NCBI GenBank assembly: GCA_034509735.1
Contig: JACGWO010000005.1
Span: forward strand, 31,464,479-31,528,478
DNA length: 64,000 bases
Source of the DNA: Sesamum alatum
Taxonomy: Eukaryota > Streptophyta > Magnoliopsida > Lamiales > Pedaliaceae
Direction of reading: 5' to 3'
Shown here: piece after piece, positions 1 through 12,312 of the stretch
Layout of the letters: the number at the start of each line of letters is the position of its first letter
Position numbering within the stretch: position 1 is the first letter of the stretch
The notes under the pieces: model-generated
What the model was told of the DNA's origin: nothing
The model's database searches: none
The model's input: the letters and a program-made list of their open reading frames with translations, nothing else
Made by a program: the position numbers and the translations under genes

Positions 1-920
1 CCTGTGTTTGTCTTTCCAAGCTTCCAGAAGGGATCGATAGACTCGTAAACCTGAAACACCTTCCCAATGATTACACTCAAATTCTGTATACTCCTCAAGG
101 ATTCCAGCAACTAACTGGCCTTCAGACTTTGAGACTGTTCCATGCCGGAAGAGGTTCGAACAAATTGGGATACTTGAAGAGGTTGGACCAGCTCAGTGGA
201 TCTCTCGAGCTTAGAATCAGTGTTCATCACAGGGAAGATGTGAATGAGGCCCGGACAGCCGAATTGAGAAACAAGATACACATGCAGCGCCTGAAGATCT
301 GGTTTATTAATGAAATGGGGGGTACAGATTCAGATGAAGAGGAGTTGGTGATAAATGAGGTGATGGAGGCTCTGCAGCCGCCCCCAAACTTACGTCACTT
401 GACGATTCGTGACTACAAGGGGACAAAGTTTCCAGGTTGGAGCACCTCATCTCTTAACCATCTAAGAGTCATTGAAATCCAAGAATGCGATGGTATCCCA
501 ACGTTGCCTTGTTTGGGAAAGCTGCCACGGCTGGAAGAGCTTTCAGTGTGGAGAATGAGAGGGTTCGAGTTCCTGGGCAGGGAATTCCTTGGAATAGCAG
601 ACGGTTCAATGCCATTCGGGTTCCCTAAGTTGAAGAAACTGAGTTTCTGTTACTGTCCCAGTTGGGAGAAATGGGAGGACATAACGGCTAAAGACGAAGG
701 CAACGCCACCTTGTCGGTAATGCCATGTCTCAGGGAACTGAGTTTTGAGGGTTGCAGGTTAAGCGAGCTACCACATCGGCTCCTCCGTAAGGCATCATCT
801 CTCCAGCATTTGACGGTCCGGAATTCTTTCTATCTATCCCTACGTTATGAGGAGAAGAACACTTCAGGCTGGGAATCACTGTCCCACATTCCACATGTCG
901 AAGTGGACAGATCCTATTAG
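1..920 (+). CDS. NB-LRR disease resistance-like protein, C-terminal LRR part (partial, 5' end outside window)
   Basis: The frame is open from the window edge (codons starting at base 3) to a TAG at 918-920, about 305 residues, so this is the 3' end of a larger gene. It contains irregular leucine-rich repeats such as KLPEGIDRLVNLKHL, LTGLQTLRLF and LPCLGKLPRLEELSVWRM. It ends LSELPHRLLRKASSLQHL... and SLSHIPHV, almost the same ending as the NB-LRR at 30958-34181, so the two are cluster paralogues. The LRR of coiled-coil NB-LRR receptors acts in the cytoplasm in pathogen recognition and autoinhibition. The CC and NB-ARC domains are not visible, so I cannot tell whether the whole gene is intact. 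The first in-window ATG (129) is internal, not the start. Confidence 0.85.
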   Translation, partial: CVCLSKLPEGIDRLVNLKHLPNDYTQILYTPQGFQQLTGLQTLRLFHAGRGSNKLGYLKRLDQLSGSLELRISVHHREDVNEARTAELRNKIHMQRLKIWFINEMGGTDSDEEELVINEVMEALQPPPNLRHLTIRDYKGTKFPGWSTSSLNHLRVIEIQECDGIPTLPCLGKLPRLEELSVWRMRGFEFLGREFLGIADGSMPFGFPKLKKLSFCYCPSWEKWEDITAKDEGNATLSVMPCLRELSFEGCRLSELPHRLLRKASSLQHLTVRNSFYLSLRYEEKNTSGWESLSHIPHVEVDRSY

Positions 921-1681
921 ACAGACTACACTTCCAGTGTCTCATGGACAGTTTGTGTAATTCTTCTTGTATGTTCTAACTGAAAAATTCTCTGCAGTCT
1001 ACCAGACAAAGTCATGCTCATTTCAGTCTTTTTAATGGGCTCAATCCAGTTCGCGCAAAGTGTGGGCTGGATAATAACTTCAATCCAAAAATAAACAGCT
1101 TTCAGAGCCCAATAATTGGCCCTTGTGGTATCTTCCTTTATAGTTTTGGTTTAGCTGTGTCTGATTCAACAAGATATTGTATGAGAGAGTATATTCTTTT
1201 CGAGCAAGTTTTCAAGAACCAGATATGTGAAATCAGCAATATCTCTTTACTATTTGTTCCATGATGATGCCAAATTTTCCCTCTTTGTCAAGTTTGAAAT
1301 CAAATCGATTCTTCGGGGACTAAAGGGAAACCGGATAAGTAGTGTTTGAACTCTGTTTTGCGAAATAGATTTTAACAGTGGTAGATTGAACAAAATTCAA
1401 CTTGTGAAAATGAAAATGCGGCGATAGAAGATAATCACAAAACAATTCACATTTTGAACTTCATTATTTCTTTGAAAATAATTATAGAAGAGTAATTGAA
1501 GTAAATACACATTCCACACATACAACAATGTTCGAGAAAAAGGGGGGGAAAATCAAGAAGTCAACGACAACAAACAATCATCACCTGATACAAGACGATG
1601 AATTATACAATTTTAAACAAGTAGAGTGGGAGGAAAGAAAGAGGATAAGCATGAAAAAAGAGAGTAATTATTGAAAAAGAA
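921..1681. other. Intergenic spacer between NB-LRR and PRA1 gene
   Basis: About 760 bases hold the 3' flank of the partial NB-LRR gene and the 3' flank of the minus-strand PRA1 gene, so the two genes converge. I see no further coding region or structured RNA. Confidence 0.6.
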
Positions 1682-2254
1682 TCAAGAGGAAGAAGAGGGA
1701 GCACCAGAAGACCGCAACAAACCTCCAGCAGCTTCCTCATCGGCGAACAAATCGTCGGTCTTCCTGATGGCAGCGTGAATCAAGACCACCACCACGCCCA
1801 CGAGGAGCGACGACAGGATGTTGGTGGTGGCGCGCGTCAGCAATAGGACAATAACCGTCACAACCGCGAGCACGATCAGCACCACCTGATCAGTAATCAA
1901 GCGGCCGAAAATCACCAGCGGCTCGTCTCGGAGGAAGTAGAGGAACAGCCACACCGCCATCATCGCAATAAAGACGAGGAGCGAGATCGGGTGCCAGAGC
2001 AGGCTGAGGAACAGAATCAGGAGAACGACGATAGCATAGTTCATCCGGAAGTATGCGATATTCGTCCTGACACGCGCCACCGCTTCGTGGAAGGACCTGG
2101 GGAGGTTGAAGCAGTGCACGTCGAACATTTCGCGCCAGGGGCGGCGCGTGCCGAGGCCGGCCTTGAGTCGTTCCTTGGCGCGTGAGATGTACTCGAGGTT
2201 GACCGGCGGGCCGGAGGGGGAAGACGACGTCGGGATGGTGCCATAGTTGGTCAT
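1682..2254 (-). CDS. PRA1F: PRA1 family protein, F clade (prenylated Rab acceptor)
   Basis: Single exon, 190 residues, start ATG at 2254. PRA1 proteins are small membrane proteins of the ER, Golgi and endosomes that bind prenylated Rab GTPases in vesicle traffic. The N-terminus [11 protein letters not shown] is the hallmark of the plant PRA1.F clade. The family core RRPWREMF and [21 protein letters not shown] is present, followed by [15 protein letters not shown]. Two hydrophobic hairpins (about residues 75-115 and 122-165) fit the usual four membrane segments, and an acidic [10 protein letters not shown] tail follows. The frame stays open upstream to 2644, but that part is low-complexity and unlike the family, so it is 5' UTR. 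The coding sequence is GC-rich compared with the surrounding AT-rich DNA and has no intron, as is usual for this family. Confidence 0.93.
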   Translation of the reverse strand: MTNYGTIPTSSSPSGPPVNLEYISRAKERLKAGLGTRRPWREMFDVHCFNLPRSFHEAVARVRTNIAYFRMNYAIVVLLILFLSLLWHPISLLVFIAMMAVWLFLYFLRDEPLVIFGRLITDQVVLIVLAVVTVIVLLLTRATTNILSSLLVGVVVVLIHAAIRKTDDLFADEEAAGGLLRSSGAPSSSS

Positions 2255-3174
2255 TTTCCGGCGGTGGCGATGGGGAATTGGGGACCGTGCGCGGAGGGTT
2301 TTGGGGGTTTGTGCAATGACCTGCGAAAGCTGGAAGGAGACGGAAAGAGGGGGCGGTGTAAATGAGGGAGCATGGGACGCCAATGTAGGGAATAAATTAC
2401 TCGGGGAGGTGTGGAGTGCTATGATATGAGAAGGTGCATGGTAAGTGTGGTAGTGTACAAAATATTGTTTTATATCTCGTATCCTGTTGGGGAGAAAAGT
2501 GGAATTTTTATCCCAACAGCCCAGGTGAGAAAACAAAGAGCTCTGTCTCCATCCAATCAAAAGGAAACAACTGTACTTCGATTGAATCAAAGTTGTTTTT
2601 ATTAAAAAGGAAAAATGAGCGGGAATATAAATTGCGATTTCCAATCAAAACAATTATATTTTATAGTAAGTTTTCTCTTTACTCAATGATTTCATAACTT
2701 CCTTCTATATTTTAATATATTTTTAGTTTAATAAATTAAAATAGACACTTTCAAAAATAATAATCATTATTTTAAAAAAATAATTAATTGTACACACATT
2801 TGAATGCGTGCATATTAATTATTTATCAGTAATAGTAGTAGTGGTAACTATTATTATTAGTATTATTATGGATCAAGCCGGCAATAATGAATATAGTGAT
2901 ACTTTAATGTAATTTCTTCAAAAGAAAAGATGAAGGAATTATTGTAGGTTTGCTAACAATCTTTACTAAGAATTCTGAGTTGGTACACTACTTCTTAAAT
3001 TGCATAATACTACATATTGTTTATTTGAAGAAAATAAATATCTTGATAGTTACGTATATTTACTAGTCAAGTGAAACGTCGTAAATTGATGACATAGAAT
3101 TCGTCACTTTATGTAATTCGTCGTGGACTTATAGTCCAGTGGAAACACTACAATTTTAGGGCCAGTAAAATTTA

Positions 3175-3599
3175 GGATAAATTATATCTACCTTCTCCTG
3201 AAATTTGACATAATTTGTAAATACCCCTTCATTGTTTGAAAATTTATAAATACTCCCCTCATGTTTGTAATTTTCAACCAAAGACCTGAAATTAATTATT
3301 TTGCCCTTGATTTTTTTATTACAATTATAGAAAAATCGGCCAAGAAAAATTGTATTATTGCTCCTCTATGTAAAAAAATTAAGAAACCTTTCCATGCAAA
3401 TTATAGTCCAAAAAAATTTTAAAAATTAAATAAAAATAATTCAGTGCATAAGGCCATTTTGGTCAGTTCATCCATAAAATTGATGGGAATAGGTTATTTG
3501 TTAGACAATCACAAATTTGGGGGTATTTGTAATTTTTCAAACAACAAGGGGGTATTTGTAATTATATCAAACCTCAGGGGAGATAGATGTAATTTACCC
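3175..3599. mobile_element. MITE family A, 9-bp target duplication TAAAATTTA
   Basis: The left end GGATAAATTATATCTACC and the right end ATGTAATTTACCC are imperfect inverted repeats that continue inward (CTTCTCCTGAAATTTGACAT against the CAAACCTCAGGGGAG arm). Both sides are flanked by TAAAATTTA (3166-3174 and 3600-3608). No coding capacity. The 9-bp duplication points to Mutator-type transposase. Confidence 0.88.
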
Positions 3600-3820
3600 T
3601 AAAATTTAATATCTAATGTATTGAAACTTTAGTGACAATCAAGAAAAATAAAAACCCGCATGATGAATTTAAATAAAAACACCATTAAAAAATATAAAAT
3701 ATAATAATTTGTGGAGCAGAGAAAATGATTTTTTAAGCACTTATATATATATATATATTATTCATTACTATATTAGTAAATACAAACTCATATATTAATT
3801 AAATCCATCAATATTTTTAA

Positions 3821-4257
3821 GGGTTAATTACACTTAGATCCCCTCTAAAAATACATAATTATACTTTCCCCCAAAAATATTTTGAAATTACACTTACACT
3901 CCCTCCAAAAATTCTCTATTTACACCTGAACCCCATCCGTTAGAGTTTGAACGAAAAATATTCACGTCAACAAAAATAATTACATAAATTTTTAATTTTT
4001 TCCATCATTTAACATTCTCATATATATTTTTGTACTTATAAGAGGATAAACGTAATGTATACATATGGAGTGATGCCAAAATTATTATATTTTTTTCCTT
4101 ATTTTTGTTGACGTGAACATTTTCCATCCATACTTTAATGAATGGAGGTCAGGAGTAAACGGAGAATTTTCGAAGGGAGTGTAAGTATAATTTCAAAAAA
4201 AAATTGGGAAAAAATATAATTCTGCATTTTCAGAGAAGGTGTAAGTGTAATTAACTC
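3821..4257. mobile_element. MITE family B, 9-bp target duplication TATTTTTAA
   Basis: Starts GGGTTAATTACACTT and ends AAGTGTAATTAACTC, a clear terminal inverted repeat. The arms continue through the mirrored CCCTCTAAAAAT... and fold back on each other. Flanked by TATTTTTAA at 3812-3820 and 4258-4266 with no mismatch. Non-coding. Confidence 0.88.
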
Positions 4258-4947
4258 TATTTTTAAATCAACTAACATATTTAAAGTAAATTTCAATACA
4301 AGACATTACTTTTAAAAATAGACTATCTTCCTATATCTATGCAATTCCAACTTATAACTTTTTTTTCTGCGATGCCTCAACCTTATCACTCAAGCAAAGA
4401 CTCATCGGCTTCTTAAAAAAATGATGGTTGGATAAAGTTGGAACAATTCCAACTACTCCCCACACATGGGAGTGGGCTGTTGGGCTTTTTCTTGTTGGAC
4501 CCAATATGAAGATAAGACCGCACTCAACTGAGTGGGCCCATTTGTTATTTAAAGACGGCAATCTCTCACTTTCACCCACGTGGCTTCTTCAAAACCTTTC
4601 CCCACTTCTATGTAATTCAAAAATTAATTAATTAATTAATTCCAATTAATTAAGTTAATGGTCTTTGAGTTGTTATTATTATATGATGATATGATTGGGC
4701 GACTCCAGAAAAATCTTTCCCACGTGGCCCAATTATTAGTTGCCATTGGTGGAAGCTTGCATCGTTATACCCTCCGTGCAAGAAATATATTCAATTATTA
4801 AAATATATAAATATGTATTATTACTCTATTATCTTAAAAAAAAAATGACTAATTTTTATGGTTATTTAAATTGTTATGTTAAAAATAGTGATTGACAGTT
4901 GATTTTGCAGTTCAGTTCATTGCAACTAGAAGATAATGTTTTAAATA

Positions 4948-5477
4948 AGGATAATTATATTTGCTGAATTTTCTTGTAATTATATGTAGATTTTTTGTGA
5001 TTTAGAAAATTATATATAATATCTTTGAGATTTACTTCTGTCAAATAATTAGGTCCCTTTGTTAAATAAAATTTACCAGATTTGTTGATATTAACAAACA
5101 GAAACTTAATAAAAATCGATATTTATCCTCGATTACCTTATTAATGACGTATTGCAGGCCAAATAAATCTTTTATGATTAAACTACCCTTATAACGATTA
5201 AAATATAACTCCTCACATGCATTGAAGTGTGAAAATATATAAGAGTAATTTGGTAATAAAAAAATTTATTTGACTTATAATAAGTCAGTAGTAAGTCAAT
5301 CTCGGTAAATGTAAACTTTCATTGAATTTTTTTACTAATATCACAAATTCGATGAAACTTGATTAATGGATGAGCTTGTTTGTAGACAAAAGCAAACATC
5401 AAAAGTATGTAATTTTTTAAATCACGGGAGTTATGTGTAGTTACAATAAACTTCAGAGGTGGAGGCGTAATTATTCC
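4948..5477. mobile_element. MITE family C, 9-bp target duplication TTTTAAATA
   Basis: Starts AGGATAATTATATT and ends GCGTAATTATTCC. Perfect flanking duplication TTTTAAATA at 4939-4947 and 5478-5486. The interior matches the copies at 6901, 20829, 38651 and 61870 (central stretch around TTGACTTATAATAAGTCAG). Non-coding and diverged. Confidence 0.85.
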
Positions 5478-5650
5478 TTTTAAATATAGTTTCGTCTAAA
5501 ATATTTCTTAGTTTGAAATGCCTGATTCTGAGATGTCTAAAAGAACAATAAATTATATTAGTTGGGCAATCATAGTAATATTATCTTAAGTTAAAGAAAA
5601 AATAAGCATTGAGATTGTTTATAGTTTTTGGGCGTATGTTATTATCTATA

Positions 5651-5945
5651 TCTATACTAATATATAATGAAAACCCCCTCCACACTCACAAACGGCAATT
5701 AATGAAACCGTTGCACCATTTTTTTATAAGGTCGAAAATGCCCTTCAACCAATTATAATATTAATTACTTCTTCAACTTTTAAATTTTACATTAATTGAT
5801 AAAATAATTTCTTTTTTCTTTCTTTCTTTATATTTTTTTTTAATGCGTTGTATTAATTTATATTTTGCTCTTATTTATAATAATTTATTTTAAAGCAAAA
5901 AAATATTATTATATGTACGCAGGGACGGCGTGCCACAACGGCTAG
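5651..5945 (+). mobile_element. Non-autonomous Helitron-like element
   Basis: Begins TCTATACTAATATATAATG and ends CACAACGGCTAG, matching the TC...CTRR ends of Helitrons. It sits between A (5650) and T (5946), the expected AT insertion site, without target duplication. GC-rich bases with dyad potential (GGGACGGCGTGCC) precede the 3' end. The same ends occur on the minus strand at 63233-63522. Too short to encode a Rep/helicase. Confidence 0.8.
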
Positions 5946-5999
5946 TTAATATAAAAAAGAAAGACGTCCTGTACTCATAAACAACGACTAGTGATATCG

Positions 6000-6285
6000 C
6001 CGCATTAATTTTTAAATATAACAATTATACATCTAATTGGATTCTAAAAATTAATTTAAATTACTTTTTTTTTTCAAAAGTGACTCAATATCATTTTAAT
6101 ACCACTAAATCAATTCTTTTGTTCTGTCAATAATACCTTAAGTTGATTTTTTTTTTTTTGTTTCTTTCTTTTTCTTTAAATGTCATTTGTTAGTTTATAT
6201 ATTTTATTCTTATTTATAATATATTTTAAAATGTGAAATATTATTTATTATATAGACACAAAAATTACGTGCACGATAGCTAGAA
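6000..6285 (+). mobile_element. Partial relative of the Helitron-like element
   Basis: Its second half resembles the 3' half of the element at 5651-5945 (TTTCTTTCTTTTTCTTTAAATG..., then TTATATAGACAC...) and it ends near ACGTGCACGATAGCTAG, a CTAG terminus. I do not see a matching 5' TC end, so this is a fragment or a diverged copy. Boundaries are approximate. Confidence 0.45.
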
Positions 6286-6399
6286 ACCACTAAAGAAATA
6301 CAATTCGATAATTTTTTTTCATTAGAATTGAGTTCCGACCGCACAAAATTAATTTTTAAATTAATAATTTATTGCTCGTTATGTTGTTGCATTTGTCGG

Positions 6400-6556
6400 T
6401 TTTGTAGATACTAAAACTCAATGCACAACACAACGAATTGTGCATATTAGTAATTTGATTGTTGTAATAATCTCTGTTCGATCTTGATATTCAACAGAAT
6501 TAGTTGTAATCTCTTTAATTTAATTAATAAAAGTTCAATGCTTTCAATTAAAAAAA
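6400..6556 (+). mobile_element. LINE 3' tail remnant with poly(A)
   Basis: The segment reads ...CTGTTCGATCTTGATATTC... followed by AATTAATAAAAGTTC and ends in TTTCAATTAAAAAAAA. This is the layout of plant L1-type LINE 3' ends: AATAAA signals, then a short A tail. A related tail is at 49660-49853. No reverse transcriptase coding sequence remains, so it is a 5'-truncated copy. Confidence 0.55.
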
Positions 6557-6900
6557 AATATAGAGCGAAGTGTTAAATTATCCACAAGCACCTCAGTTTT
6601 AAAAAACTAAGAGTACGTGTGCATGAAATACTGAATATAACATGAATTTAGTCGTACTTCTGTCACATTGTTAACAATTCTTTTTAATTTGTATAATAAT
6701 TATATAATATATGTAATATATTTATAATTAATTTTGATTTGACTAACCCAATACAAACTAAAACTTTCTTTTAGTTTAAACTCTTCCTTTTTGAAACAGT
6801 AATTATATGATTATATCAATATCTCAATAAATTGAGTCATATATCAATATTAGATCAATAAGTCATTATAACTGCAAACAATGAAATGTGTTTTATCATT

Positions 6901-7449
6901 GGGATAATTACACGGCATTTCCCATAAGGTTTGATATAATTACATGTAAAACTCATGTGGTTTGAAAAATTACATCTAATACTTCTAATTTTAATTTTCG
7001 TCTAACAAATAGATCCATCGAATAGTTAAAAGTCACTGAATTTGTTGATATTAATAAAAAAAATGAATGAAAATCGATATTTATCGCTAGTTCACTTAGT
7101 ATTGACTTATTTCAGGTCAAATAATATTTTTCTGGTCAAACTTTTATAACGGTGAAGATATACCTCTTCATGTAGATTATTTGCGTATAAAAATGTTTAA
7201 GAATAGTTTAGCAAAAAAAAAAAAAAAAATTATTTGACTTGCAATAAATTTGTATATGTCAATCGAGGATACATATGAATTTTCATTCAAAATTTTTTGC
7301 TAATATCAACAAATCCAGTAAATTTTGACCAACAAGAGATCTATTTGTTAGACAGAAATAATATAAACGATATTAAATGTAAGTTCTCAAACTAAAATTT
7401 TTTTACATATAATTACACCAGACATCAGAGAGAGCAATGTAATTTATCC
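6901..7449. mobile_element. MITE family C, 9-bp target duplication TTTATCATT
   Basis: Starts GGGATAATTACACGGC and ends AATGTAATTTATCC. Flanked by identical TTTATCATT at 6892-6900 and 7450-7458. Internal order matches the other family C copies. Contains a 16-base A run. Non-coding. Confidence 0.9.
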
Positions 7450-8045
7450 TTTATCATTTTATGTTTATCTTTAGTTGTTGGATTGAGGTCCACTTTTATG
7501 TTATGGGCCCAAATTCCAACACACAATAAATAATATGATTAGAAAATAAACGTGGATCAAAAGGGCCATTTTGGACATATTAGTGGGCCATCCAAGCCTT
7601 TAAGCACCATAAACTGGGCCAGATGGGCCACTTCTATTGTTTATAAATACCTGAAAAGGCCCATTAATTTTGATCCTTTTTCTCTCATTTTCAGACATGA
7701 CAAATACCCAACTGGAAATAAATAATCTTAGATAACATTGAAATAAAATTTATTTATTTTTTTAAGAAAAAGATATTTTGTTTGACAGGGTTGAGTTTAT
7801 AAGAACTAGTGGCAGCCAAGAAGGAGAGTGGTGGTGTAAGTGTAACATAAACATTCATTGCAATTTGCATACTTGCTCTCAACATAACTATTCTGAATTT
7901 TTTTACCTATTAAATTACAATAGTGGTCACCACAACTCTCATAAAAGATTTATTATTTTTCCCATTAATAACTCAGCCAAAATATAAACATAATTAAAAA
8001 AAAAACTAGTTGCATGCAACTCTTTAAACCGCACACAAAAGAATA

Positions 8046-8267
8046 GGGTAAATTACAACGGACTCCCTTTGAAGTTTGCTAGAAGTATAATTACCCCATC
8101 GTTATTTGAAAAATTACAAAAACCCCCTGAAATCAACAACCGTCTAACCAATAGGTTGTCAGGAGGGTATTTATCAGACGACCGTTAATTCCAGAGGGGG
8201 TATATGTAATTTTTTAAACAAGAAAGTAATTGTAATTATGGCAAACTTCAGGGAAGCCGTTGTATCC
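8046..8267. mobile_element. Short fold-back MITE related to family A
   Basis: Starts GGGTAAATTACAACGGACTCC and ends with its approximate inverted copy GGGAAGCCGTTGTATCC, with arms mirrored through GAAGTTTGC and GCAAACTTC. About 220 bases and nearly all arm. I could not settle the target duplication. Confidence 0.7.
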
Positions 8268-8734
8268 TAAAAAATAATTAAGAATATATTACCATTTATT
8301 AAAAAATAATTCTTCTTATATGTGTAATCTCAAAGTCTAAGTGGTTTGAGATAGTCAAGTAACTTTTTTTAATTATCACCTTATTCTAATGATAACTGAG
8401 AACATGGAAGAGATGAACACTAGAAATAGTAATAATCATAACAATAACACCACCTTAAGCTTCAGCTTAAAGCAAAAACTAAGAGCAGACTGTTGAGTTC
8501 CCTCTAAGACTGAAATTGTGTAGCTTCACAGGCTTTCTCTCAGCTGCCAACACATTCTTAGAGGTTTCTTGAATTACAATAACAGTTTTTGCTTCATTTT
8601 CATTTATATATGGCGTGAATTCTTGTGAATCCACATTCCATCAGGCAAAGAGAAGGGAATTCATTTCATTGTTTCTTCTGTGTTCAGAATTCTCACCTGC
8701 AGAAGGGATTGAGGATCGGCGGGAGTCGAGCTCG

Positions 8735-11633
8735 ATGAAAATGGAGGAAAAGAGCAAGTTTCTCCATGGAACACTTGAAGTGACTATCTTTCGAGCCACA
8801 GCGTACAGGCCGTCTGTGCCGTTTAAGGTAAGTTTCTGAACTCTGTTTCGCTATGTCGTCTGTGTATCAGCTTCAGTCTGCGAAAATAAGAAGTTCAGTG
8901 TTTGATCAGAATGGAGGAAGATGAATCTTTATTCAAGCACCTGAAAGACTAGTTTGATTTGATTTTCAACTGTTGGTATGCTTTTGCAGTGCATATCTGC
9001 CGGTGGAAGATCTGCGTATGTGACCATCAAAGTTGACAACAAAAAGGTGGCGAAAACGACCCAAGAAAGGGACAGAGTTTGGAACCAAACCTTTCAGATC
9101 CTCTGTGCTCATCCTCCAGATACAACAATCACAATAACCTTGAAAAGAAAGCGCACAGTTTTGGGGAAGATCGACATTCAGGCTGATAAGCTTTTAGGTG
9201 AATCAAGTCTGATAAATGGCTTCTTCCCGCTCAGCAAACAGAATGGAAAGCCAAACAAGAAGCTCAAGTTGCAGTTCATCGTCTGGTTTAAACCTGCAGA
9301 ATGTGAGAAAAGTTGGGAGAAAGCATTGGAGACCAATGGTGGATATCAGGGGCTCAAGAATGCTGCATTTCCCATAAGGTCAAATTGCAGCGTCACACTG
9401 TATCAAGATGCTCACCATCGTCCTACGTTTCAACCTCCGTTTGATCTTTGTGGAACACCTAGGAAACTGTGGGAGGATGTGTACAATGCCATTGATGGTG
9501 CAAAGCATTTGATTTACATTGCTGGATGGTCATTCAATCCTAACATGGCCCTGGTAAGTGCAAATATCATCATCATCGTTACTGGCTTCCACAAGTTTGC
9601 CATTGATTTATAACACTTACATGTTTATATAGGTACGCGATTCCCAAACAGATATCCCTCATGCACGAGGAGTGAAGCTCGGGGAACTGCTCAAACGAAA
9701 GGCAGAAGAAGGTGTGGCTGTGAGAATCTTGCTGTGGGATGACGAGACATCCTTACCTGTAATCAAGAACAAAGGGGTAATGAAAACTCATGATGAAGAT
9801 GCACTAGCCTATTTCAAACACACAAAAGTTATATGTCAATTATGCCCCCGGCTGCATGACAAGTTACCCACGGTCTTTGCCCATCATCAGAAGACGATAA
9901 CAGTGGATACTCGTGTGCAGCCCTCCTCAAGAAATCGTGAAATCACGAGCTTTCTTGGTGGTTTAGACCTCTGTGATGGAAGATATGATACTGAAGAGCA
10001 TTCCCTCTTTCAAACTCTCAACACAGAATCCCACGGCTTTGACTTTTACCAAACTAGCATCCAAGGCGCTAGCCTCCATAAAGGTGGGCCGAGGGAACCT
10101 TGGCACGACACGCATGCTTGTGTGACTGGCCAAGCTGCTTGGGATGTCCTTGCAAATTTTGAGCAAAGATGGACTAAACAATGTGATCCGTCCTCACTAG
10201 TCCCTGTTGCTTCAATTCAAGAATTGTCTCAGCAGCCTAATCCCACAAGCAACACTTCTGAAAGAAATTGGAATGTACAAGTTTATCGCTCGATTGATCA
10301 TGTATCCGCTAGCCCTTTGCCTAAGAACCTCAGAGTCGAGAGAAGCATCCATGAGGCTTATGTCGATGCAATTAGACGTGCCGATAGGTTTATATACATC
10401 GAGAACCAATATTTTATCGGAGGATGCCATCTTTGGGAGGAAAACAAGCATTGTGGTTGCAGGAACTTGATTCCTGTTGAGATTGCACTAAAAGTTGCCA
10501 GTAAAATCAAGGCAAAGGAGCGGTTCACAGTTTATGTGGTGATACCAATGTGGCCAGAAGGTCCGCCTGAGAGTGAGTCAGTTCAGGATATACTGCACTG
10601 GACTAGGGAAACTATGAAAATGATGTATAGAATTATAGGAGAAGCAATTGAAGAGAGTGGTGAGATAGGACACCCAACGGACTACTTAAATTTCTTCTGC
10701 CTTGCTAACAGGGAAAAAGAGGTCAAAGGAGAGTTCGTTCCTCCATACAATCCTCATCCTGAAACAGACTATTGGAATGCTCAGAAACACAGGAGATTTA
10801 TGGTTTATGTGCACTCCAAGCTCCTCATAGGTATGAACTTCATCCTCCCTAATCTCAATAGCAACTTTCTTTCATGATAGTTTAAATTCCCAGGAAATAC
10901 AGTCTTTACAGAATTTCAGGGCTAAATTTTCATCAGCCAATACAAAAAGTTAATGTCATCAGATTCAGAGTAAAGTAGCTCCGATTTATAATAGAACAAG
11001 GAACATCCAAATGTATATTTCGATCAGTGTAGAAACTACTAGCTAATGAGACAGTATTAGGATTAATCAGAATTTTGTATGTAACTATTGGATATGTGTT
11101 ACTCCTCAAGAAGTAATTTATTCTCTTTGTATTTTACTGCATGAAGATGATTTCCATGCACTAATCAGTACCCTCTCATGGATGATTTTTCAGTGGATGA
11201 TACTTATCTGCTCATAGGCTCGGCTAATGTAAACCAAAGATCCATGGATGGACAACGGGACACTGAGATAGCTATAGGTTGCTACCAGTCAAGAACTAGA
11301 GAAGATGGCATGGACAACGACAACGGCGACATTCATGCTTTTCGTATGTCGCTATGGTATGAGCACACTGGACGAGCTGATGATGTTTATCAAGAGCCTC
11401 AAAGTTTAGAGTGTGTGCGAACCATTCGATCAATAGGAGAGAAAATGTGGAAAATTTACAGTCAAGAAGAAGTACAAGATATGGGAGGGGTCCATTTAGT
11501 TACTTATCCTGTCAACATAACAGAGAAGGGTTCTGTCGAGGATCTATCCGGGGGTGATGGCCATTTTCCAGACACGAAAACACCAATAAAGGGGAAACGA
11601 TCAAAAGTTTTATCATCCATATTCACCACATAG
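8735..11633 (+). CDS. PLDALPHA4: Phospholipase D epsilon / alpha 4
   Basis: Exons 8735-8827, 8990-9553, 9633-10830 and 11194-11633 join in frame to 764 residues. The enzyme hydrolyses membrane phospholipids to phosphatidic acid. A C2 domain covers about residues 10-150. The acidic loop of Ca2+-binding C2 domains is replaced (GGRSAYVTIKVDNKKVAK), as known for this isoform, so Ca2+ binding is probably weak. Two catalytic HKD motifs are intact: HQKTITVD (304-311) and HSKLLIVD (613-620), the second split by intron 3. The IENQYF motif lies between them. The N-terminus EEKSKFLHGTLEVTIF and C-terminus KGKRSKVLSSIFTT identify the epsilon/alpha 4 type rather than alpha 1, beta or delta. Family function is plasma-membrane lipid signalling linked to nitrogen response and root growth. 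The second ATG (8741) is an alternative start. Confidence 0.95.
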
Positions 11634-12312
11634 CAGGAGAGAAATTTATAAGTTGGAATGTGAGATTCTGTTGTGCATGGAAAGACTTAAGATTTGTATT
11701 TGGGGACAGAGCTAACTATTAAATTACCAAAGATAAGTTAAAGATTGCTGAATCCATGTATAATTATGAATGATAATTATTCTTGTATGTTTCTCTTGCT
11801 GGAGAACTAGAGCTTGCAAGTATTATTATTCATTTTATCAGAAAAAAATCCAGGCAAAATTGTACAAGTATTTAATTGACTATAATTATGACAATCATTT
11901 CATGTTATTCGTATAATCAGAAAAATACTCGAAGCATTTATATCAGTGAATCAGCATGCCATTAATAAGGTCCCTTTATGACAGTGATTCCTAAAATCTC
12001 TAATTGGGTACATAAAAGCTGAGCAATAAATGGAAGCAAAAATGGAAACATATTAGGAGATTTGAATTAATTCTCCACCGGAGACAGCCTAGTAGTAAGT
12101 AAAATTTTGTCCCCTTCAAGATATTCTTCCTTATTTTCCTAATAGTAAAAATCTATCTAACAACATGCCTGGTCAAGATTTCTGATTAAAGACTCCCCAA
12201 TTTTTCATAGCCCTCTACAAATTCATATTCTGAATTTCAAAGGAAGGCAAAAGGATGGATACTTTTATCTGCTACAACATCATAAAACGATAATCCATCG
12301 GTCCCTACAAAG

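Larger units (their letters stand above)
2255..8734. other. Gene-free, transposon-filled intergenic region
   Basis: About 6.5 kb between the divergent PRA1 and phospholipase D genes. It is very AT-rich and I find no credible coding exon. At least five fold-back MITEs, a Helitron-like element, part of another, and a LINE 3' tail account for roughly half of it and are listed separately. The two ends should contain the promoters and 5' UTRs of the two divergent genes. Confidence 0.7.

Noticed and set aside
2255..2644. N-terminal extension of the PRA1 protein by 130 residues
   Set aside because: The extension does not resemble the family, while MTNYG at 2254 is its known start.
1991..2697. Plus-strand open frames across the PRA1 gene and its 5' flank
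   Set aside because: Antisense shadows of a GC-rich gene; no domain or start context.
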